Shown one piece after another: positions 24,083-34,834 of a stretch of 64,000 nucleotides of DNA. The stretch lies in the NCBI RefSeq assembly GCF_004364575.1, contig NZ_SOAG01000001.1:59247-123246 (forward strand). Reading direction: 5' to 3'. Each line of letters begins with the position of its first letter. The stretch's first letter is position 1. The position numbers and the translations under genes were made by a program. Under the pieces are notes generated by a model, which saw only the letters and a program-made list of their open reading frames with translations, was not told where the DNA came from and did no database searches. Origin of the DNA: Myroides indicus. GTDB lineage: Bacteria > Bacteroidota > Bacteroidia > Flavobacteriales > Flavobacteriaceae.

Positions 24083-27049
24083 GTGCACGTGAAAGACGAA
24101 TTCAACTCGATAGAACTTTTCCGCTCCCTCTTCAAAGGTCGTGAAGATGTATTTGCCGTTCGTTGGGAGAAATCAGGAAAATCGGGTTATATGCCTGCCT
24201 ATCAATATGACCCATATCACTATCGGGTACACAAAATGAATGGCGGAACATTTGCAAATTATCCGCATAAAACCTTTTTACCGCTTACCGATAATGAAAT
24301 TCAAAAACACTTAAACGGTGTACAGCAAATAGGTATTTATCCTTTATTGCAAGACAATACCTCTTGGTTTTTGGTAGCGGATTTTGACAAGCAAAACTGG
24401 AAAGAAGAAGCGGTAAATTTCTTAAATGCTTGCAGAGAGAAACATATTCCTGTCTACTTGGAACGTTCCCGTTCGGGAAACGGTGGACACGTCTGGATAT
24501 TTTTTGACAAACCTTATCCTGCAATCCGAAGCAGAAAAGTTTTCATTTCCATTTTAGAGCAGTCGGGAGTGTTTTCAATGTTTGACAAAAGCTCAAGTTT
24601 CGACCGATTATTTCCAAATCAAGATTTTCTCTCTGGAAAAGGTTTGGGAAATCTGATTGCACTTCCATTTTTTAAACCCGCATTGGAGAATGGAAATAGT
24701 TGCTTTATCAATCCCGAAACATTTGAACCTAATACAGACCAATGGCAGTTTTTAAAAGAAACCGAACGAGTTTCGATTGATATTTTGGAAAAGTTATTTC
24801 AGGAAATTTCAACAATACAAAATTTACCAATTGCTAAAAACCATAATGGCAAACTATCTATTACACTTCAACAAAATATTCTCATTCAAAGAGATGGGTT
24901 AACAACTCCACTAATCAACTTTCTGAAAGAGGAATTGAATTTTGCCAATTCAGAGTTCTTTATCAAGAAGAAATCGGGCAAAAACACTTTTGGCACAGAA
25001 CGATATTTTAAACTCGTTGAAGAAACGGAAAATGAAATCATTATTCCGAGAGGATTTATTGGAAAATTGCTTAGATTTTGCAAAGAACAAAATCTGGAAT
25101 TTGATTTTCAAGACAACCGAAAACTTAAAGAAGAAATCCCATACTCGTTCAATGCTACGTTGAGAAATCATCAGAAAAAAGTTATTGAAACTATTTCAAA
25201 AAAAGATTTTGGCGTTATCGTTGCTCCGCCGGGTTCGGGTAAAACGATAATGGGGTTGAAGATTATTGCAGACAAAAAGCAATCTTCCCTAATCGTTGTA
25301 CATCGCAAACAATTATTAGAACAATGGCAAGAACGAGTTCAGGCTTTTCTCGCTATTCCGAAACACGAAATCGGTATTATCGGTCAAGGGAAAGTGAAAA
25401 TAGGCAAGCAAATTACCATAGCGACTATCCAAAGTTTACCGAAGCAAATAGAGCAACTCCAAAATCAATTCGGAACTATTTTAGTGGATGAATGTCATCA
25501 TATTCCTGCCGAAACTTTTCGTAATACGATTGAGAAATTAAATACATTTTATCTCTACGGATTGACGGCAACTCCGTTTAGAAAATACAATGACGATAAA
25601 CTGATTTTTGCTTTTATAGGAGATGTCATTTCAGAAGTTACAAGCAATGAAATTGAAAATTTCAAACACGCTCAAATCATTGTCAGAAATACTAATTTGA
25701 ATGTTTCCTTCAATTCTAAAACGGATAATTTTGAAACACTTTCAAAGATTTTAGTTCACGATTCGGAAAGGAATAAACTCATTCTGAATGACATCAAAAA
25801 CGAACTTTCCAAAGGAAAGCGGATTGCTATTATCACAGAGAGAAAGGAACACATTGATACGCTTTATCTTTTCTTGAAACAATCTTACGAAGTTATTACG
25901 CTAAGCGGAGATGATACTGAAAGCAACAGAAAATCCAAATGGCAAACTTTACAACAAGGCAATTTTCAGGTATTAATTACCACAGGACAGTATTTTGGAG
26001 AGGGTTCGGATTTGTCGAATATCAGCTCCTTGTTTTTGGTGTATCCGTTTTCTTTCAAAGGTAAGCTGATTCAGTATATTGGACGTGTACAACGTTCTGA
26101 AATCAATCCGACAATCTATGATTATCGGGACATCAGAATTGATTACCTCAATAAACTGTTTTTAAAACGAAACACCTACTATCGTCAAATAGCCCGACAA
26201 GCAAATCTGTTTGATGAACCAACCGAGTTTATCCCTGAAAGTCAAAGTTTGGTTATCGAAAAACAAATTAAAATTGCCGTGGAAGATTTGGATTTCAGAT
26301 ACGGTAATATTGGCTTTGAGTACATTGATAAAGAAAACAACCAACGGTTTGTTTTTGAAATTGAAAACGAAGAGTTTAGACCTGAATTTGAAGTTTTGAA
26401 GCCTTATTTTATTAGGGTTCTGAAATCAAAAACGGTTGTGATTAATATTTATGCTGAAATAGAAAATGGAGTGGTTTTGTCGCAATTAGCTACATCACCC
26501 GACATTGAAAACATCAATAAAGAAATTATTGAAAGCGTAAAATTTCAGTTTCTGAACAAAAGTTTTATAGGTCAAATTCCGACTTCAAAACAAAATATGC
26601 TCACAACGAATGAATTGCCGAAAAACCAAAATATCTATACCAATGCCGAAAATGTTTTGAAAGACTTACTGAAAGGGAAGCAGTATAAGCATTCACGACA
26701 CATTCAGTTTTTGGCTGAAAGACATGAACGAAATGTAATGAAATTGCGGTTTGTTTTACAGCCGTTTTCATTCGTCTTTCTGTTAGCAGGAAAGCAAAAT
26801 TATCATATCATTTTAGAAACTTTGGACACCGAAGAAGCTACCTACATTTGGCACACTGACAAAAGCAAATCAGTATTGATTGACACTATAAAACAAATCG
26901 ACAAAGAACTAAATGTCATAAGAGAGCAAGGACGGCAAACTTATTTGGAAACCAGTCCACAAAGCTTTTCAAGAATAGTTCACGATTATTCTGATGACAA
27001 TAAAGGATTTACAATTTGGAAAGGGTTATTAGAAGAGCGTTTGACGTAA
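24083..27049 (+). CDS. Archaeo-eukaryotic-primase (TOTE type) fused to an SF2 helicase
   Basis: A 988-residue fusion. Residues about 20-230 form an AEP-type primase/polymerase domain: FLVADFDKQNW (D100, D102) and SRSGNGGHVWIFF (131-141), with the catalytic Asp pair and the S-G-x-G-x-H motif of the domain named after TOTE conflict systems. The SF2 helicase follows: APPGSGKT near 380, LVDECHH near 467, GLTATPFR near 494, and ending with YIGRVQRSE. The last about 300 residues contain an unrecognised conserved block (MKLRFVLQPFSFVFLLAGK..). The start is GTG at 24083 or 24089; no ATG is near. It is the last gene of the six-gene operon. Confidence 0.88.
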   Translation: MHVKDEFNSIELFRSLFKGREDVFAVRWEKSGKSGYMPAYQYDPYHYRVHKMNGGTFANYPHKTFLPLTDNEIQKHLNGVQQIGIYPLLQDNTSWFLVADFDKQNWKEEAVNFLNACREKHIPVYLERSRSGNGGHVWIFFDKPYPAIRSRKVFISILEQSGVFSMFDKSSSFDRLFPNQDFLSGKGLGNLIALPFFKPALENGNSCFINPETFEPNTDQWQFLKETERVSIDILEKLFQEISTIQNLPIAKNHNGKLSITLQQNILIQRDGLTTPLINFLKEELNFANSEFFIKKKSGKNTFGTERYFKLVEETENEIIIPRGFIGKLLRFCKEQNLEFDFQDNRKLKEEIPYSFNATLRNHQKKVIETISKKDFGVIVAPPGSGKTIMGLKIIADKKQSSLIVVHRKQLLEQWQERVQAFLAIPKHEIGIIGQGKVKIGKQITIATIQSLPKQIEQLQNQFGTILVDECHHIPAETFRNTIEKLNTFYLYGLTATPFRKYNDDKLIFAFIGDVISEVTSNEIENFKHAQIIVRNTNLNVSFNSKTDNFETLSKILVHDSERNKLILNDIKNELSKGKRIAIITERKEHIDTLYLFLKQSYEVITLSGDDTESNRKSKWQTLQQGNFQVLITTGQYFGEGSDLSNISSLFLVYPFSFKGKLIQYIGRVQRSEINPTIYDYRDIRIDYLNKLFLKRNTYYRQIARQANLFDEPTEFIPESQSLVIEKQIKIAVEDLDFRYGNIGFEYIDKENNQRFVFEIENEEFRPEFEVLKPYFIRVLKSKTVVINIYAEIENGVVLSQLATSPDIENINKEIIESVKFQFLNKSFIGQIPTSKQNMLTTNELPKNQNIYTNAENVLKDLLKGKQYKHSRHIQFLAERHERNVMKLRFVLQPFSFVFLLAGKQNYHIILETLDTEEATYIWHTDKSKSVLIDTIKQIDKELNVIREQGRQTYLETSPQSFSRIVHDYSDDNKGFTIWKGLLEERLT

Positions 27050-27160
27050 TCTATTGAATCAATCTTCATTAATCAGATAATGATATACACAATAATATAT
27101 CTTTTTGTATATTTACTTTGAGTTAACGGAAACACGTTGAAAAGCAAAGCAATAAGCACC

Positions 27161-27176
27161 GTTACCAAATCGTTAC
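27161..27176 (+). repeat. Right copy of the island-end repeat
   Basis: GTTACCAAATCGTTAC matches 14 of 16 bases of the left copy at 5056-5071, in the same orientation. It lies 112 bp beyond the last island gene. Confidence 0.45.
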
Positions 27177-27247
27177 CTGACTTCTTTGATAATCTTTATA
27201 AAAGCTTAGTATTCAGCCGATACAGGTTTTTCCTGAAAACTTTAAAA

Positions 27248-27275
27248 TAAAAAAGCTGCTCGATGAGCAGCTTTC
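27248..27275 (-). terminator. Terminator of guaB
   Basis: A 10-bp stem AAAGCTGCTC / GAGCAGCTTT with a 3-nt loop is followed on the minus strand by a T run, 22 bp past the guaB stop. Confidence 0.88.
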
Positions 27276-27296
27276 AAAAATTATAAAATTCTGATA

Positions 27297-28826
<1,530 letters not shown>

Positions 28827-29693
28827 TTAATGATAAAAATTAAATATTTTTAACGCTTCGTTATAGGCGCTTTCAAATGACATTCCGCTTAAGTTAGTGC
28901 TGACTTTATTTGCTGTAAAATAACTCAGCATTTTTTCTGTCGGCATATTTCCGGTTAAATCATCTTTAGCCATCGGGCATCCTCCGTAACCTTTTATAGC
29001 TCCGTCAAATCGCAAACAACCCGCTTTGTAAGCGGCATCTACTTTTTCGTGCCACGAATCAGGTGTTGTGTGCAAGTGGGCACCAAATTCCATATTTGGG
29101 TATGCCGGAATGAGGTTGCTGAATAAGTAGTCAATAACTTCAGGCGTAGAACTTCCTATTGTATCGGAAAGAGAGAGTATTTTAACTCCCATTTTGGAAA
29201 GTTTTTCTGTCCAGCTTCCAACAATATCAACATCCCACGGATCACCATACGGATTTCCAAATCCCATAGATAAATAGGCAACCACTTCTTTGCCTGATTT
29301 AATTGCTATATTTAAAATTTCTTCTAAGGTTATAATGGATTCGGCAATTGTTTTGTGGGTATTGCGCATCTGAAAGTTTTCGGATATTGAAAAAGGAAAC
29401 CCTAAATATTGTATTTCGCGGTGTTCTGCTGCTTGCTCTGCCCCTCGCGTATTGGCAATAATAGCCAACAATTTGCTGTGAGTGCTGGATAAATCCAGTT
29501 GATGCAATACTTCTGCCGTATCCTGCATTTGCGGAATCGCTTTTGGTGAAACAAAACTTCCGAAATCAATAGTATCAAACCCTACTCTCAACAAAGACTG
29601 GATATATTGTATCTTTTTTTCTGTGGGTATAAACATTTTAATCCCCTGCATGGCATCACGCGGGCATTCTATAATTTTTACAGCTGGCTTCAT
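28827..29693 (-). CDS. mvaB: Hydroxymethylglutaryl-CoA lyase
   Basis: Cleaves HMG-CoA to acetyl-CoA and acetoacetate (leucine and ketone-body breakdown). The 288-residue protein is a DRE-TIM metallolyase barrel: KIIECPRDAMQG at the N-terminus supplies the catalytic Arg-Asp pair, FGSFVSPKAIPQM and GAHLHTT supply metal ligands, and IKGYGGCPMAKDD contains the active-site Cys of the GGCP signature. The start is the ATG at 29691-29693 (MKPAVKIIEC); the triplet three codons earlier is TTG. It runs as a separate unit, with guaB 57 bp downstream on the same strand. Confidence 0.93.
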   Translation of the reverse strand: MKPAVKIIECPRDAMQGIKMFIPTEKKIQYIQSLLRVGFDTIDFGSFVSPKAIPQMQDTAEVLHQLDLSSTHSKLLAIIANTRGAEQAAEHREIQYLGFPFSISENFQMRNTHKTIAESIITLEEILNIAIKSGKEVVAYLSMGFGNPYGDPWDVDIVGSWTEKLSKMGVKILSLSDTIGSSTPEVIDYLFSNLIPAYPNMEFGAHLHTTPDSWHEKVDAAYKAGCLRFDGAIKGYGGCPMAKDDLTGNMPTEKMLSYFTANKVSTNLSGMSFESAYNEALKIFNFYH

Positions 29694-29767
29694 AGTTTTC
29701 AAATATACTTCAAAGCTGTAAATTCACAAAATGATTTTTTTTACTTTTCAAGTATTTTATTAAATAC

Positions 29768-29808
29768 AAAAAACGGAGCTGCTTTTTAAAAAGCAGCTCC
29801 GTTTTTTA
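29768..29808 (-). terminator. Terminator after the thioredoxin-like lipoprotein genes
   Basis: A long perfect hairpin AAAACGGAGCTGCTTTTT / AAAAAGCAGCTCCGTTTT with flanking T and A runs, 55 bp past the stop at 29863. It can work in both directions. Confidence 0.88.
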
Positions 29809-29862
29809 AGCCTTTAAGTACAAGCCTGAAAGGCAAAAATTCTAAAAAGCAATAAAAAATGT

Positions 29863-30546
29863 TTACTTTTTTACTTTAATTGTACAACCGATTGCTACGG
29901 TTTCTTTTTGTTTAATTTCTTCTCCGTTTAAAAGTGCATCAACCGCTGATTCTACATATTTTTCAGTTACATCATTTGCATCTTCAAAGTTATCATCTAT
30001 GGCTCCGATATATTTTACAATGTTTTTATTGTTTTCTTTTTGGAGGATAAAAACATGAGGAGTTCTGGTAGCTCCATACTGCGGAAAGATTTTTTGTCCT
30101 TCGTCAGCCAGATAGGGAAATGTAAATCCTTTTTCCTGTGCCCTGATTTTCATCTCTTGTAATCCATCTTCCGGCTGAATTGATGCATCATTGGGATTAA
30201 TGGCAATAACCGGATATCCCAAAGGTTTATATTTGGCATCTAACGCTACAATTCTGTCCTCATAAGCAACTACATAAGGGCAATGGTTACAGCTAAAAAT
30301 AACGATAAATCCTTTTGCTTCCGGAAAATCTGCCAATGAATGCTTTTTATCATCCGTTCCTATCAATTTAAAATCTGTAGCTTCATCTCCTATTTTATAT
30401 CCGGACCTTACATTTTCATTTTGTTTTTCTTCTATGTTCTCTACTGTTTCTTTGAGTTGGGATTCCTGTTCAACCTTTTTCTTTACTTCTTTTTTACAAG
30501 AAGAAAATGCAGCAACACACAATATTAAAATGACTATTTTTTTCAT
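29863..30546 (-). CDS. AhpC/redoxin-type thioredoxin-fold lipoprotein
   Basis: A 227-residue exported lipoprotein (MKKIVILILCVAAFSSCKK; lipobox FSSC). A charged linker of about 45 residues is followed by a redoxin domain: YKIGDEATDFKL, FIVIFSCNHCPYVVAYED with a C-N-H-C redox pair, and YGATRTPHVFIL with the cis-Pro loop. Members of this group sit in the periplasm and act on peroxide or protein thiols; the substrate is unknown. It is 10 bp downstream of another thioredoxin-like gene, so both form an operon. Confidence 0.88.
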   Translation of the reverse strand: MKKIVILILCVAAFSSCKKEVKKKVEQESQLKETVENIEEKQNENVRSGYKIGDEATDFKLIGTDDKKHSLADFPEAKGFIVIFSCNHCPYVVAYEDRIVALDAKYKPLGYPVIAINPNDASIQPEDGLQEMKIRAQEKGFTFPYLADEGQKIFPQYGATRTPHVFILQKENNKNIVKYIGAIDDNFEDANDVTEKYVESAVDALLNGEEIKQKETVAIGCTIKVKK

Positions 30547-30556
30547 AATTATAATG

Positions 30557-31060
30557 TTATAAGTGGTTATTTACAATGGTTTTTAATTCTTCATAAGTGA
30601 GGGTTCCTTCGTGAAAAAAGACTCGTTTACCGTTTTTATACATCGCTGTGGCAGGAATGGCTCCACTCCAATTGGGATGTATTTTAGGTATCCATTCGTT
30701 CATTTTTTTATTGTCCGACAGCAGATAGACATCGGGGGTAATATTGTTTTCTTTGACAAATGTTTTAACCTTGGATTCAAAATCAGCCATTTTATCCATA
30801 CTGATTAAAATCATTTTAAAGTTTTTCTCATTTTTAAATTCTTCGTCTACTTTCATAAAGTTCGGGAGTTCTTTTACGCAAGGCACGCACCAAGTAGCCC
30901 AGAAATTTACAACATAAAGTTTATCATCTTGTTGCATAAACTTTTTAAAAGCAGATGAATAGCTTGTTTCTGTACTGATGATCTGTTCCTGCTTTTCTTG
31001 TTTTTGTCCGCATCCTACTAAAATCAGACATAGTAATAAACTAATCAAAACTTTTTGCAT
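30557..31060 (-). CDS. TlpA/ResA-like thiol-disulfide lipoprotein
   Basis: A 167-residue lipoprotein (MQKVLISLLLCLILVGC) with a thioredoxin fold: VVNFWATWCVPCVKELPNF has the W-C-x-x-C active site and AIPATAMYKNGKRVFFHEG the cis-Pro and strand-turn region. TlpA/ResA proteins reduce cysteines of exported proteins such as apocytochromes. The first gene of the pair with 29863-30546; the specific client is not apparent. Confidence 0.9.
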   Translation of the reverse strand: MQKVLISLLLCLILVGCGQKQEKQEQIISTETSYSSAFKKFMQQDDKLYVVNFWATWCVPCVKELPNFMKVDEEFKNEKNFKMILISMDKMADFESKVKTFVKENNITPDVYLLSDNKKMNEWIPKIHPNWSGAIPATAMYKNGKRVFFHEGTLTYEELKTIVNNHL

Positions 31061-31115
31061 ACGTTTTTACGTTTTTGATTTGCTTCTAAGTTAAAAGCTT
31101 TTTTTTAAAACAAAA

Positions 31116-32245
31116 TTATTTTATGTCGAAATTTTTAATTTGTTTCTTTAGAGCTCTTTTTCTGATTATTTCAAACGTTCTGATTTGTTGGTAGGTCAAC
31201 ATTTTAGCTTCATTAGATAAAATAGCAACTCCCACTTTGTTTTTTTTGTCAATTGCTAAAAAGAATAATAACCGCCTGACATTCCATTATGCCAATAATA
31301 TTCAGGTTGATTCAGTACTTTTTTTTCATGCTCCCAACCAGACATATCATTTGGAACGTAGATATTATCTCCATAATATCCAAATTGATATAAAATAAAA
31401 TTTGCCAAATCTTTTCCATTAGAAACAAATGAACCGGAAGCCGGTAATACGTCATCAAACCAAAATTCAGCAGGTTTTTTAGCAGCAGTATAGCCTTGAA
31501 TAAGATTATTTGGCAAAATACCGTCTTTAGGAATAAAAGTATTATTCATTTCTATTTTTGAAAATAAATTTTCTTGAACAATGTGTTCAAAATTTTGTTT
31601 AAGTTCTAAACTCAATGAAATACCAATTAACCCATAACCAAAATTAGAATAGATACTTCGTTCTTCCGTATCTCTGTTTTTACAGCTTTCCAAATAATCA
31701 AATACATCCTGTACAGAAATAACTTTATAAGGGTTTTCTGCCTCATGTGTTTTTTTCATTTTTTCTATTATATTTTCAGGCAAGGAAGGAAATCCTGAAG
31801 TATGATTAATTAAATGACTATAAGTAACATCCTTAAAATTACTTAGATTACCTACGCAATCTTTAAAATTAGAAGCGATTGGCTCATTAATATTAATTTT
31901 TTTACTTTTATCCAATACTTTTACAGTTGTAGATGTAAATAGTTTACCTAAAGAAGCAATATCAAACATGGTCATTGAATCTGTTTGAATTGGATTAGTT
32001 TTAGATGTACTATATCCATAACAATAATATTCAACTTTATCTCCAACTACACTTACTATGACATAGGAAGTACCTCTTTTTTTAAATCGGGAATTGTACG
32101 TGTTATCAAGTAGTTCTTTTACACTTTTTTTATCTTCGCTTTTACCAATAAAATGAAAAGCTATAAATAAGCCTATCAAAGCAACAATGAAAAGACCTAT
32201 TAGGACAATAATTATTTTAAACAATGCCTTAGTTATTTTTTTCAA
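31116..32245 (-). pseudogene. Serine beta-lactamase-family hydrolase, frameshifted near the C-terminus
   Basis: A class C beta-lactamase/penicillin-binding-like serine hydrolase. The start is TTG at 32243-32245 (no ATG nearby), followed by an N-terminal membrane anchor (LFKIIIVLIGLFIVALIG). The S-x-x-K motif is in FDIASLGKLFTST, and Y-x-N in SIYSNFGYGLIG. The frame stops at 31256 right after HNGMSGGYYSF. Skipping one base in the run of five A at 31258-31262 restores LAIDKKNKVGVAILSN.. and 46 more family-like residues down to TAA at 31116-31118. So one base appears to be missing, by mutation, slippage or sequencing error. Without it the C-terminal strand-helix of the fold is lost. Confidence 0.8.
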
Positions 32246-32334
32246 TCCTTATTTCTTATTATGCTATTTTTTCAACTCAAATTACCAAATATAACCTTTT
32301 TATATTAGCATAACTTATTTAAAATTAATTAATT

Positions 32335-32365
32335 AAAAAAATCCTAAGATACCTTAGGATTTTTA
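32335..32365 (-). terminator. Terminator of the first RND operon
   Basis: An 8-bp stem ATCCTAAG / CTTAGGAT with a 4-nt loop between A and T runs, about 115 bp past the last TlpA stop on the minus strand. Confidence 0.75.
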
Positions 32366-32480
32366 GTTCAACAAAAATGATTTATACTGCTTAATTTTAC
32401 TACTGATTTAACTGTTATAGCTTTTTAATGTAAAATAATAAAAGAAGTAACAAATATTAAGAGGTTAATATTCAAGGGGT

Positions 32481-33104
32481 TTATTCTACTATTAATTGTT
32501 TAATCTGCTCAATAAATTTGGCTGATGAATAATTGGCAAATCCTGTGTGATGAAACCTTATGTTTCCTTTTTTATCTAACACAACAGTAGTTGGCAGCGC
32601 TCCGGAATAAATTTCTGTCGGAATGCCTCCATTAGATCTATACATCGGAGTTGAAAATTTTTCTTTATTCAAATATTCCTTACCCGTTTCTAAATCTTTG
32701 TCTTCGTTGATAGTTAAAAAGAATAGATCAGGATTGCTCTTAAACTGGTTATAAAGTACTTCAATAGAAGGAAATTCTGCCCGACAAGGCGGACACCAGG
32801 AAGCCCAAAAGTTTATAAACACAACTTTACCTTTTAAGGAAGCAGTGTTTTGGATATTTCCATTTTCATCTGTAAAATCAAAATCTATATTCACCTGAGT
32901 TGATGTCTCAGTATTTTTTTTATCTATACTGGCATTAAAAAGTCCGGTTGTCATTAATTGCCTAAGCACAAATGATTTTGCGTCCGGACTAATAAACATT
33001 AGTGCTATAAAACTTACCATTATTATGGTAAAACCGTGTTTTTTAATATTGTGCCACAGCTGATTCACAAATGTTTTATCTTTTAAGCTTTCTTTTTTAT
33101 CCAT
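32481..33104 (-). CDS. TlpA-like membrane-anchored thiol-disulfide reductase
   Basis: A 207-residue protein: a cytoplasmic N-terminus, one membrane segment (GFTIIMVSFIALMFI, about residues 20-38), then a thioredoxin domain with VVFINFWASWCPPCRAEFPS and the cis-Pro GALPTTVVLDKKGNIRFHHTG. It would work on the periplasmic side. It is the last gene of an efflux operon (OEP, RND, MFP, TlpA, TlpA) and 17 bp after a second TlpA gene. A fitting idea is redox repair of the pump or of thiols it exports, but this is inference from position. Confidence 0.9.
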   Translation of the reverse strand: MDKKESLKDKTFVNQLWHNIKKHGFTIIMVSFIALMFISPDAKSFVLRQLMTTGLFNASIDKKNTETSTQVNIDFDFTDENGNIQNTASLKGKVVFINFWASWCPPCRAEFPSIEVLYNQFKSNPDLFFLTINEDKDLETGKEYLNKEKFSTPMYRSNGGIPTEIYSGALPTTVVLDKKGNIRFHHTGFANYSSAKFIEQIKQLIVE

Positions 33105-33121
33105 AACAACTATAATAACAA

Positions 33122-33688
33122 TTAATTATTATCAATCAATTCATTTAAAACTTTAATTATTTCAGGATTTGTATAATCTCTGCCTCCCTCTATACGAGTG
33201 ACCATATTGCCGTTTTTGTCCAATATAACCGTTGTAGGAATCGCACTGCCTAAATAGTCAGATGGTATATTGCTCGCCGGAACATACACAGGCAAATCAT
33301 ATTTTTTCTTTTCCATAAAAGCCGTAGACTTTTCGATATTATTATCTACGTCTACCATCAGAAAAATAATATCATCTTTACCATAAAAAGATTGCTTTAA
33401 TTTATCAATACTAGGCATTTCCTGAATACACGGAGGACACCATGTAGCCCAGAAATTGATAAATACAACCTTGCCCTTTAAAGAACTTAATGATATAGTT
33501 TTTCCATTTTTATCTTTAAATACCACCTCATTGCCGGAAGATTCCGGTAATGAGGTGGTATTTGTTTGTACTTCAGTCTGGTTTACATTTTTATTATTCG
33601 CTTTACTGTGACAGCCTGTAAAACAAAATCCTACCAATGTTACTAAAATATATGTAAACATTGCTTTTTTATTATATCTTATTTTCAT
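33122..33688 (-). CDS. TlpA-like thiol-disulfide lipoprotein
   Basis: A 188-residue exported protein. I used the ATG at 33686-33688 (MKIRYNKKAMFTYILVTL), which yields a lipoprotein signal ending FCFTGC. The longer frame overlaps the upstream gene and lacks a signal. The thioredoxin fold shows VVFINFWATWCPPCIQEMPS and SAIPTTVILDKNGNMVTRIEGG. It resembles the protein downstream, so the two are probably duplicates with one lipid-anchored and one transmembrane. It is 13 bp after the membrane-fusion gene. Confidence 0.9.
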   Translation of the reverse strand: MKIRYNKKAMFTYILVTLVGFCFTGCHSKANNKNVNQTEVQTNTTSLPESSGNEVVFKDKNGKTISLSSLKGKVVFINFWATWCPPCIQEMPSIDKLKQSFYGKDDIIFLMVDVDNNIEKSTAFMEKKKYDLPVYVPASNIPSDYLGSAIPTTVILDKNGNMVTRIEGGRDYTNPEIIKVLNELIDNN

Positions 33689-33701
33689 TTTATCTTTTGT
33701 G

Positions 33702-34811
33702 TTAATTAATTCTACCTTCCTTAATTTCTTCTGATGGTTTGGTGATAATTTTATCTTCCTTAGAAAGATCTCCAAAAACTTCCGTCAATGTATCTACGCG
33801 AATACCTTCCTTTACAGCAATTTTCTTTATTTCGTTATTGTTTAACGTTAAAACATAAGTTCCCGATTGTGTATTTAAAAGACTCTGACTTTGAACCCAA
33901 TACGATGAATTTTTGCGTTTTAATTTAAGCTTAACCTGCGCATAATCTCCTCCTTGTAACTCTCCATCCGAGTTGATTACATCAAATTCCAAAGTAAGTG
34001 AGCGATCATTTTGATCGAGCAAACCGGAAGTTCTGGAAAGTTTAGCCTCAAAACTTTTCCCCGGCTGTGAGCTAACAGTAAATGAAGCTGTCATATCCTC
34101 AGGTACAGAAGATGCGTGTTTTTCGGGTAAAGACAAGGTCAAACGAAGTTTATCGCTCTGCGCCATTTCCAACAAAGGCATATTATGGCTACCTGTCCCT
34201 GTCAGCGCTCCTGCAGAAACATTTTTTTGGGTAATTATTCCGTCAAACGGTGCAGTAATGCGTAAATAGTCCTGTAATTGTGAAGAGTGTGCTGTACCTG
34301 CTTTAGAAGCGTCGTAAGCAGATTTTGCGCTTTCCATTGCGCTTTTTGCCCTGTCAATCTCAATATCAGCTACTGCTCCGGTTGTTTTGGAAGCATCTGT
34401 CAGTCGGTCATACGCTTGCTTCGCATACAGGTAGTCGTTGTACACTTTTTGTTCTGTGGATTTGTCAGAAAGATATTGTTGTTCCATTTCCGGAGCTTCC
34501 AATACAGCTAGAAGCTGTCCTTTGCGAACCCGATCACCTCGATCAACATACATTTGCTTTACAAATCCCGTTACTTTTGCATAAATGGCTACCTGCTCAT
34601 ACGGTTTTAATTCTGCAGGAACAGATATTTCGTATTCCGGGTTGATAAATTGTACAGAAGAAGTTGGGTATTCTATCATTTTTGCCTGTTCTTTTGGAGC
34701 CTGATCTTTTTCTTGTTGTTTTTCTGAACAAGCAGTGAAAACCAATACCAAAGAGGCTGCTAATCCCCATACTTTTTTTGATCTCTTATTTATTAAAATG
34801 TTGTAATACAT
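33702..34811 (-). CDS. RND efflux membrane-fusion protein (HlyD/AcrA type)
   Basis: A 369-residue periplasmic adaptor that joins the pump to the outer-membrane channel. The lipoprotein signal ends LVLVFTAC. The barrel-sandwich (lipoyl-like) motif GFVKQMYVDRGDRVRKGQLLAVLEAPE (about 85-110), the coiled-coil hairpin YLYAKQAYDRL..DYLRITAPFDGIITQKNV, and the C-terminal beta-barrel domain are clear. It lies 23 bp after the RND gene, between OEP/RND and TlpA genes on the minus strand. The substrate cannot be read. Confidence 0.93.
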   Translation of the reverse strand: MYYNILINKRSKKVWGLAASLVLVFTACSEKQQEKDQAPKEQAKMIEYPTSSVQFINPEYEISVPAELKPYEQVAIYAKVTGFVKQMYVDRGDRVRKGQLLAVLEAPEMEQQYLSDKSTEQKVYNDYLYAKQAYDRLTDASKTTGAVADIEIDRAKSAMESAKSAYDASKAGTAHSSQLQDYLRITAPFDGIITQKNVSAGALTGTGSHNMPLLEMAQSDKLRLTLSLPEKHASSVPEDMTASFTVSSQPGKSFEAKLSRTSGLLDQNDRSLTLEFDVINSDGELQGGDYAQVKLKLKRKNSSYWVQSQSLLNTQSGTYVLTLNNNEIKKIAVKEGIRVDTLTEVFGDLSKEDKIITKPSEEIKEGRIN

Positions 34812-34834
34812 TGCATTTTGTATTTTAAAGTTTA

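Larger units (their letters stand above)
27050..27296. other. Right junction of the mobilizable island
   Basis: No gene. It holds GCAAAGCAAT (27144-27153), the repeat GTTACCAAATCGTTAC (27161-27176), and then the guaB terminator, so the chromosome resumes before 27252. Confidence 0.5.
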
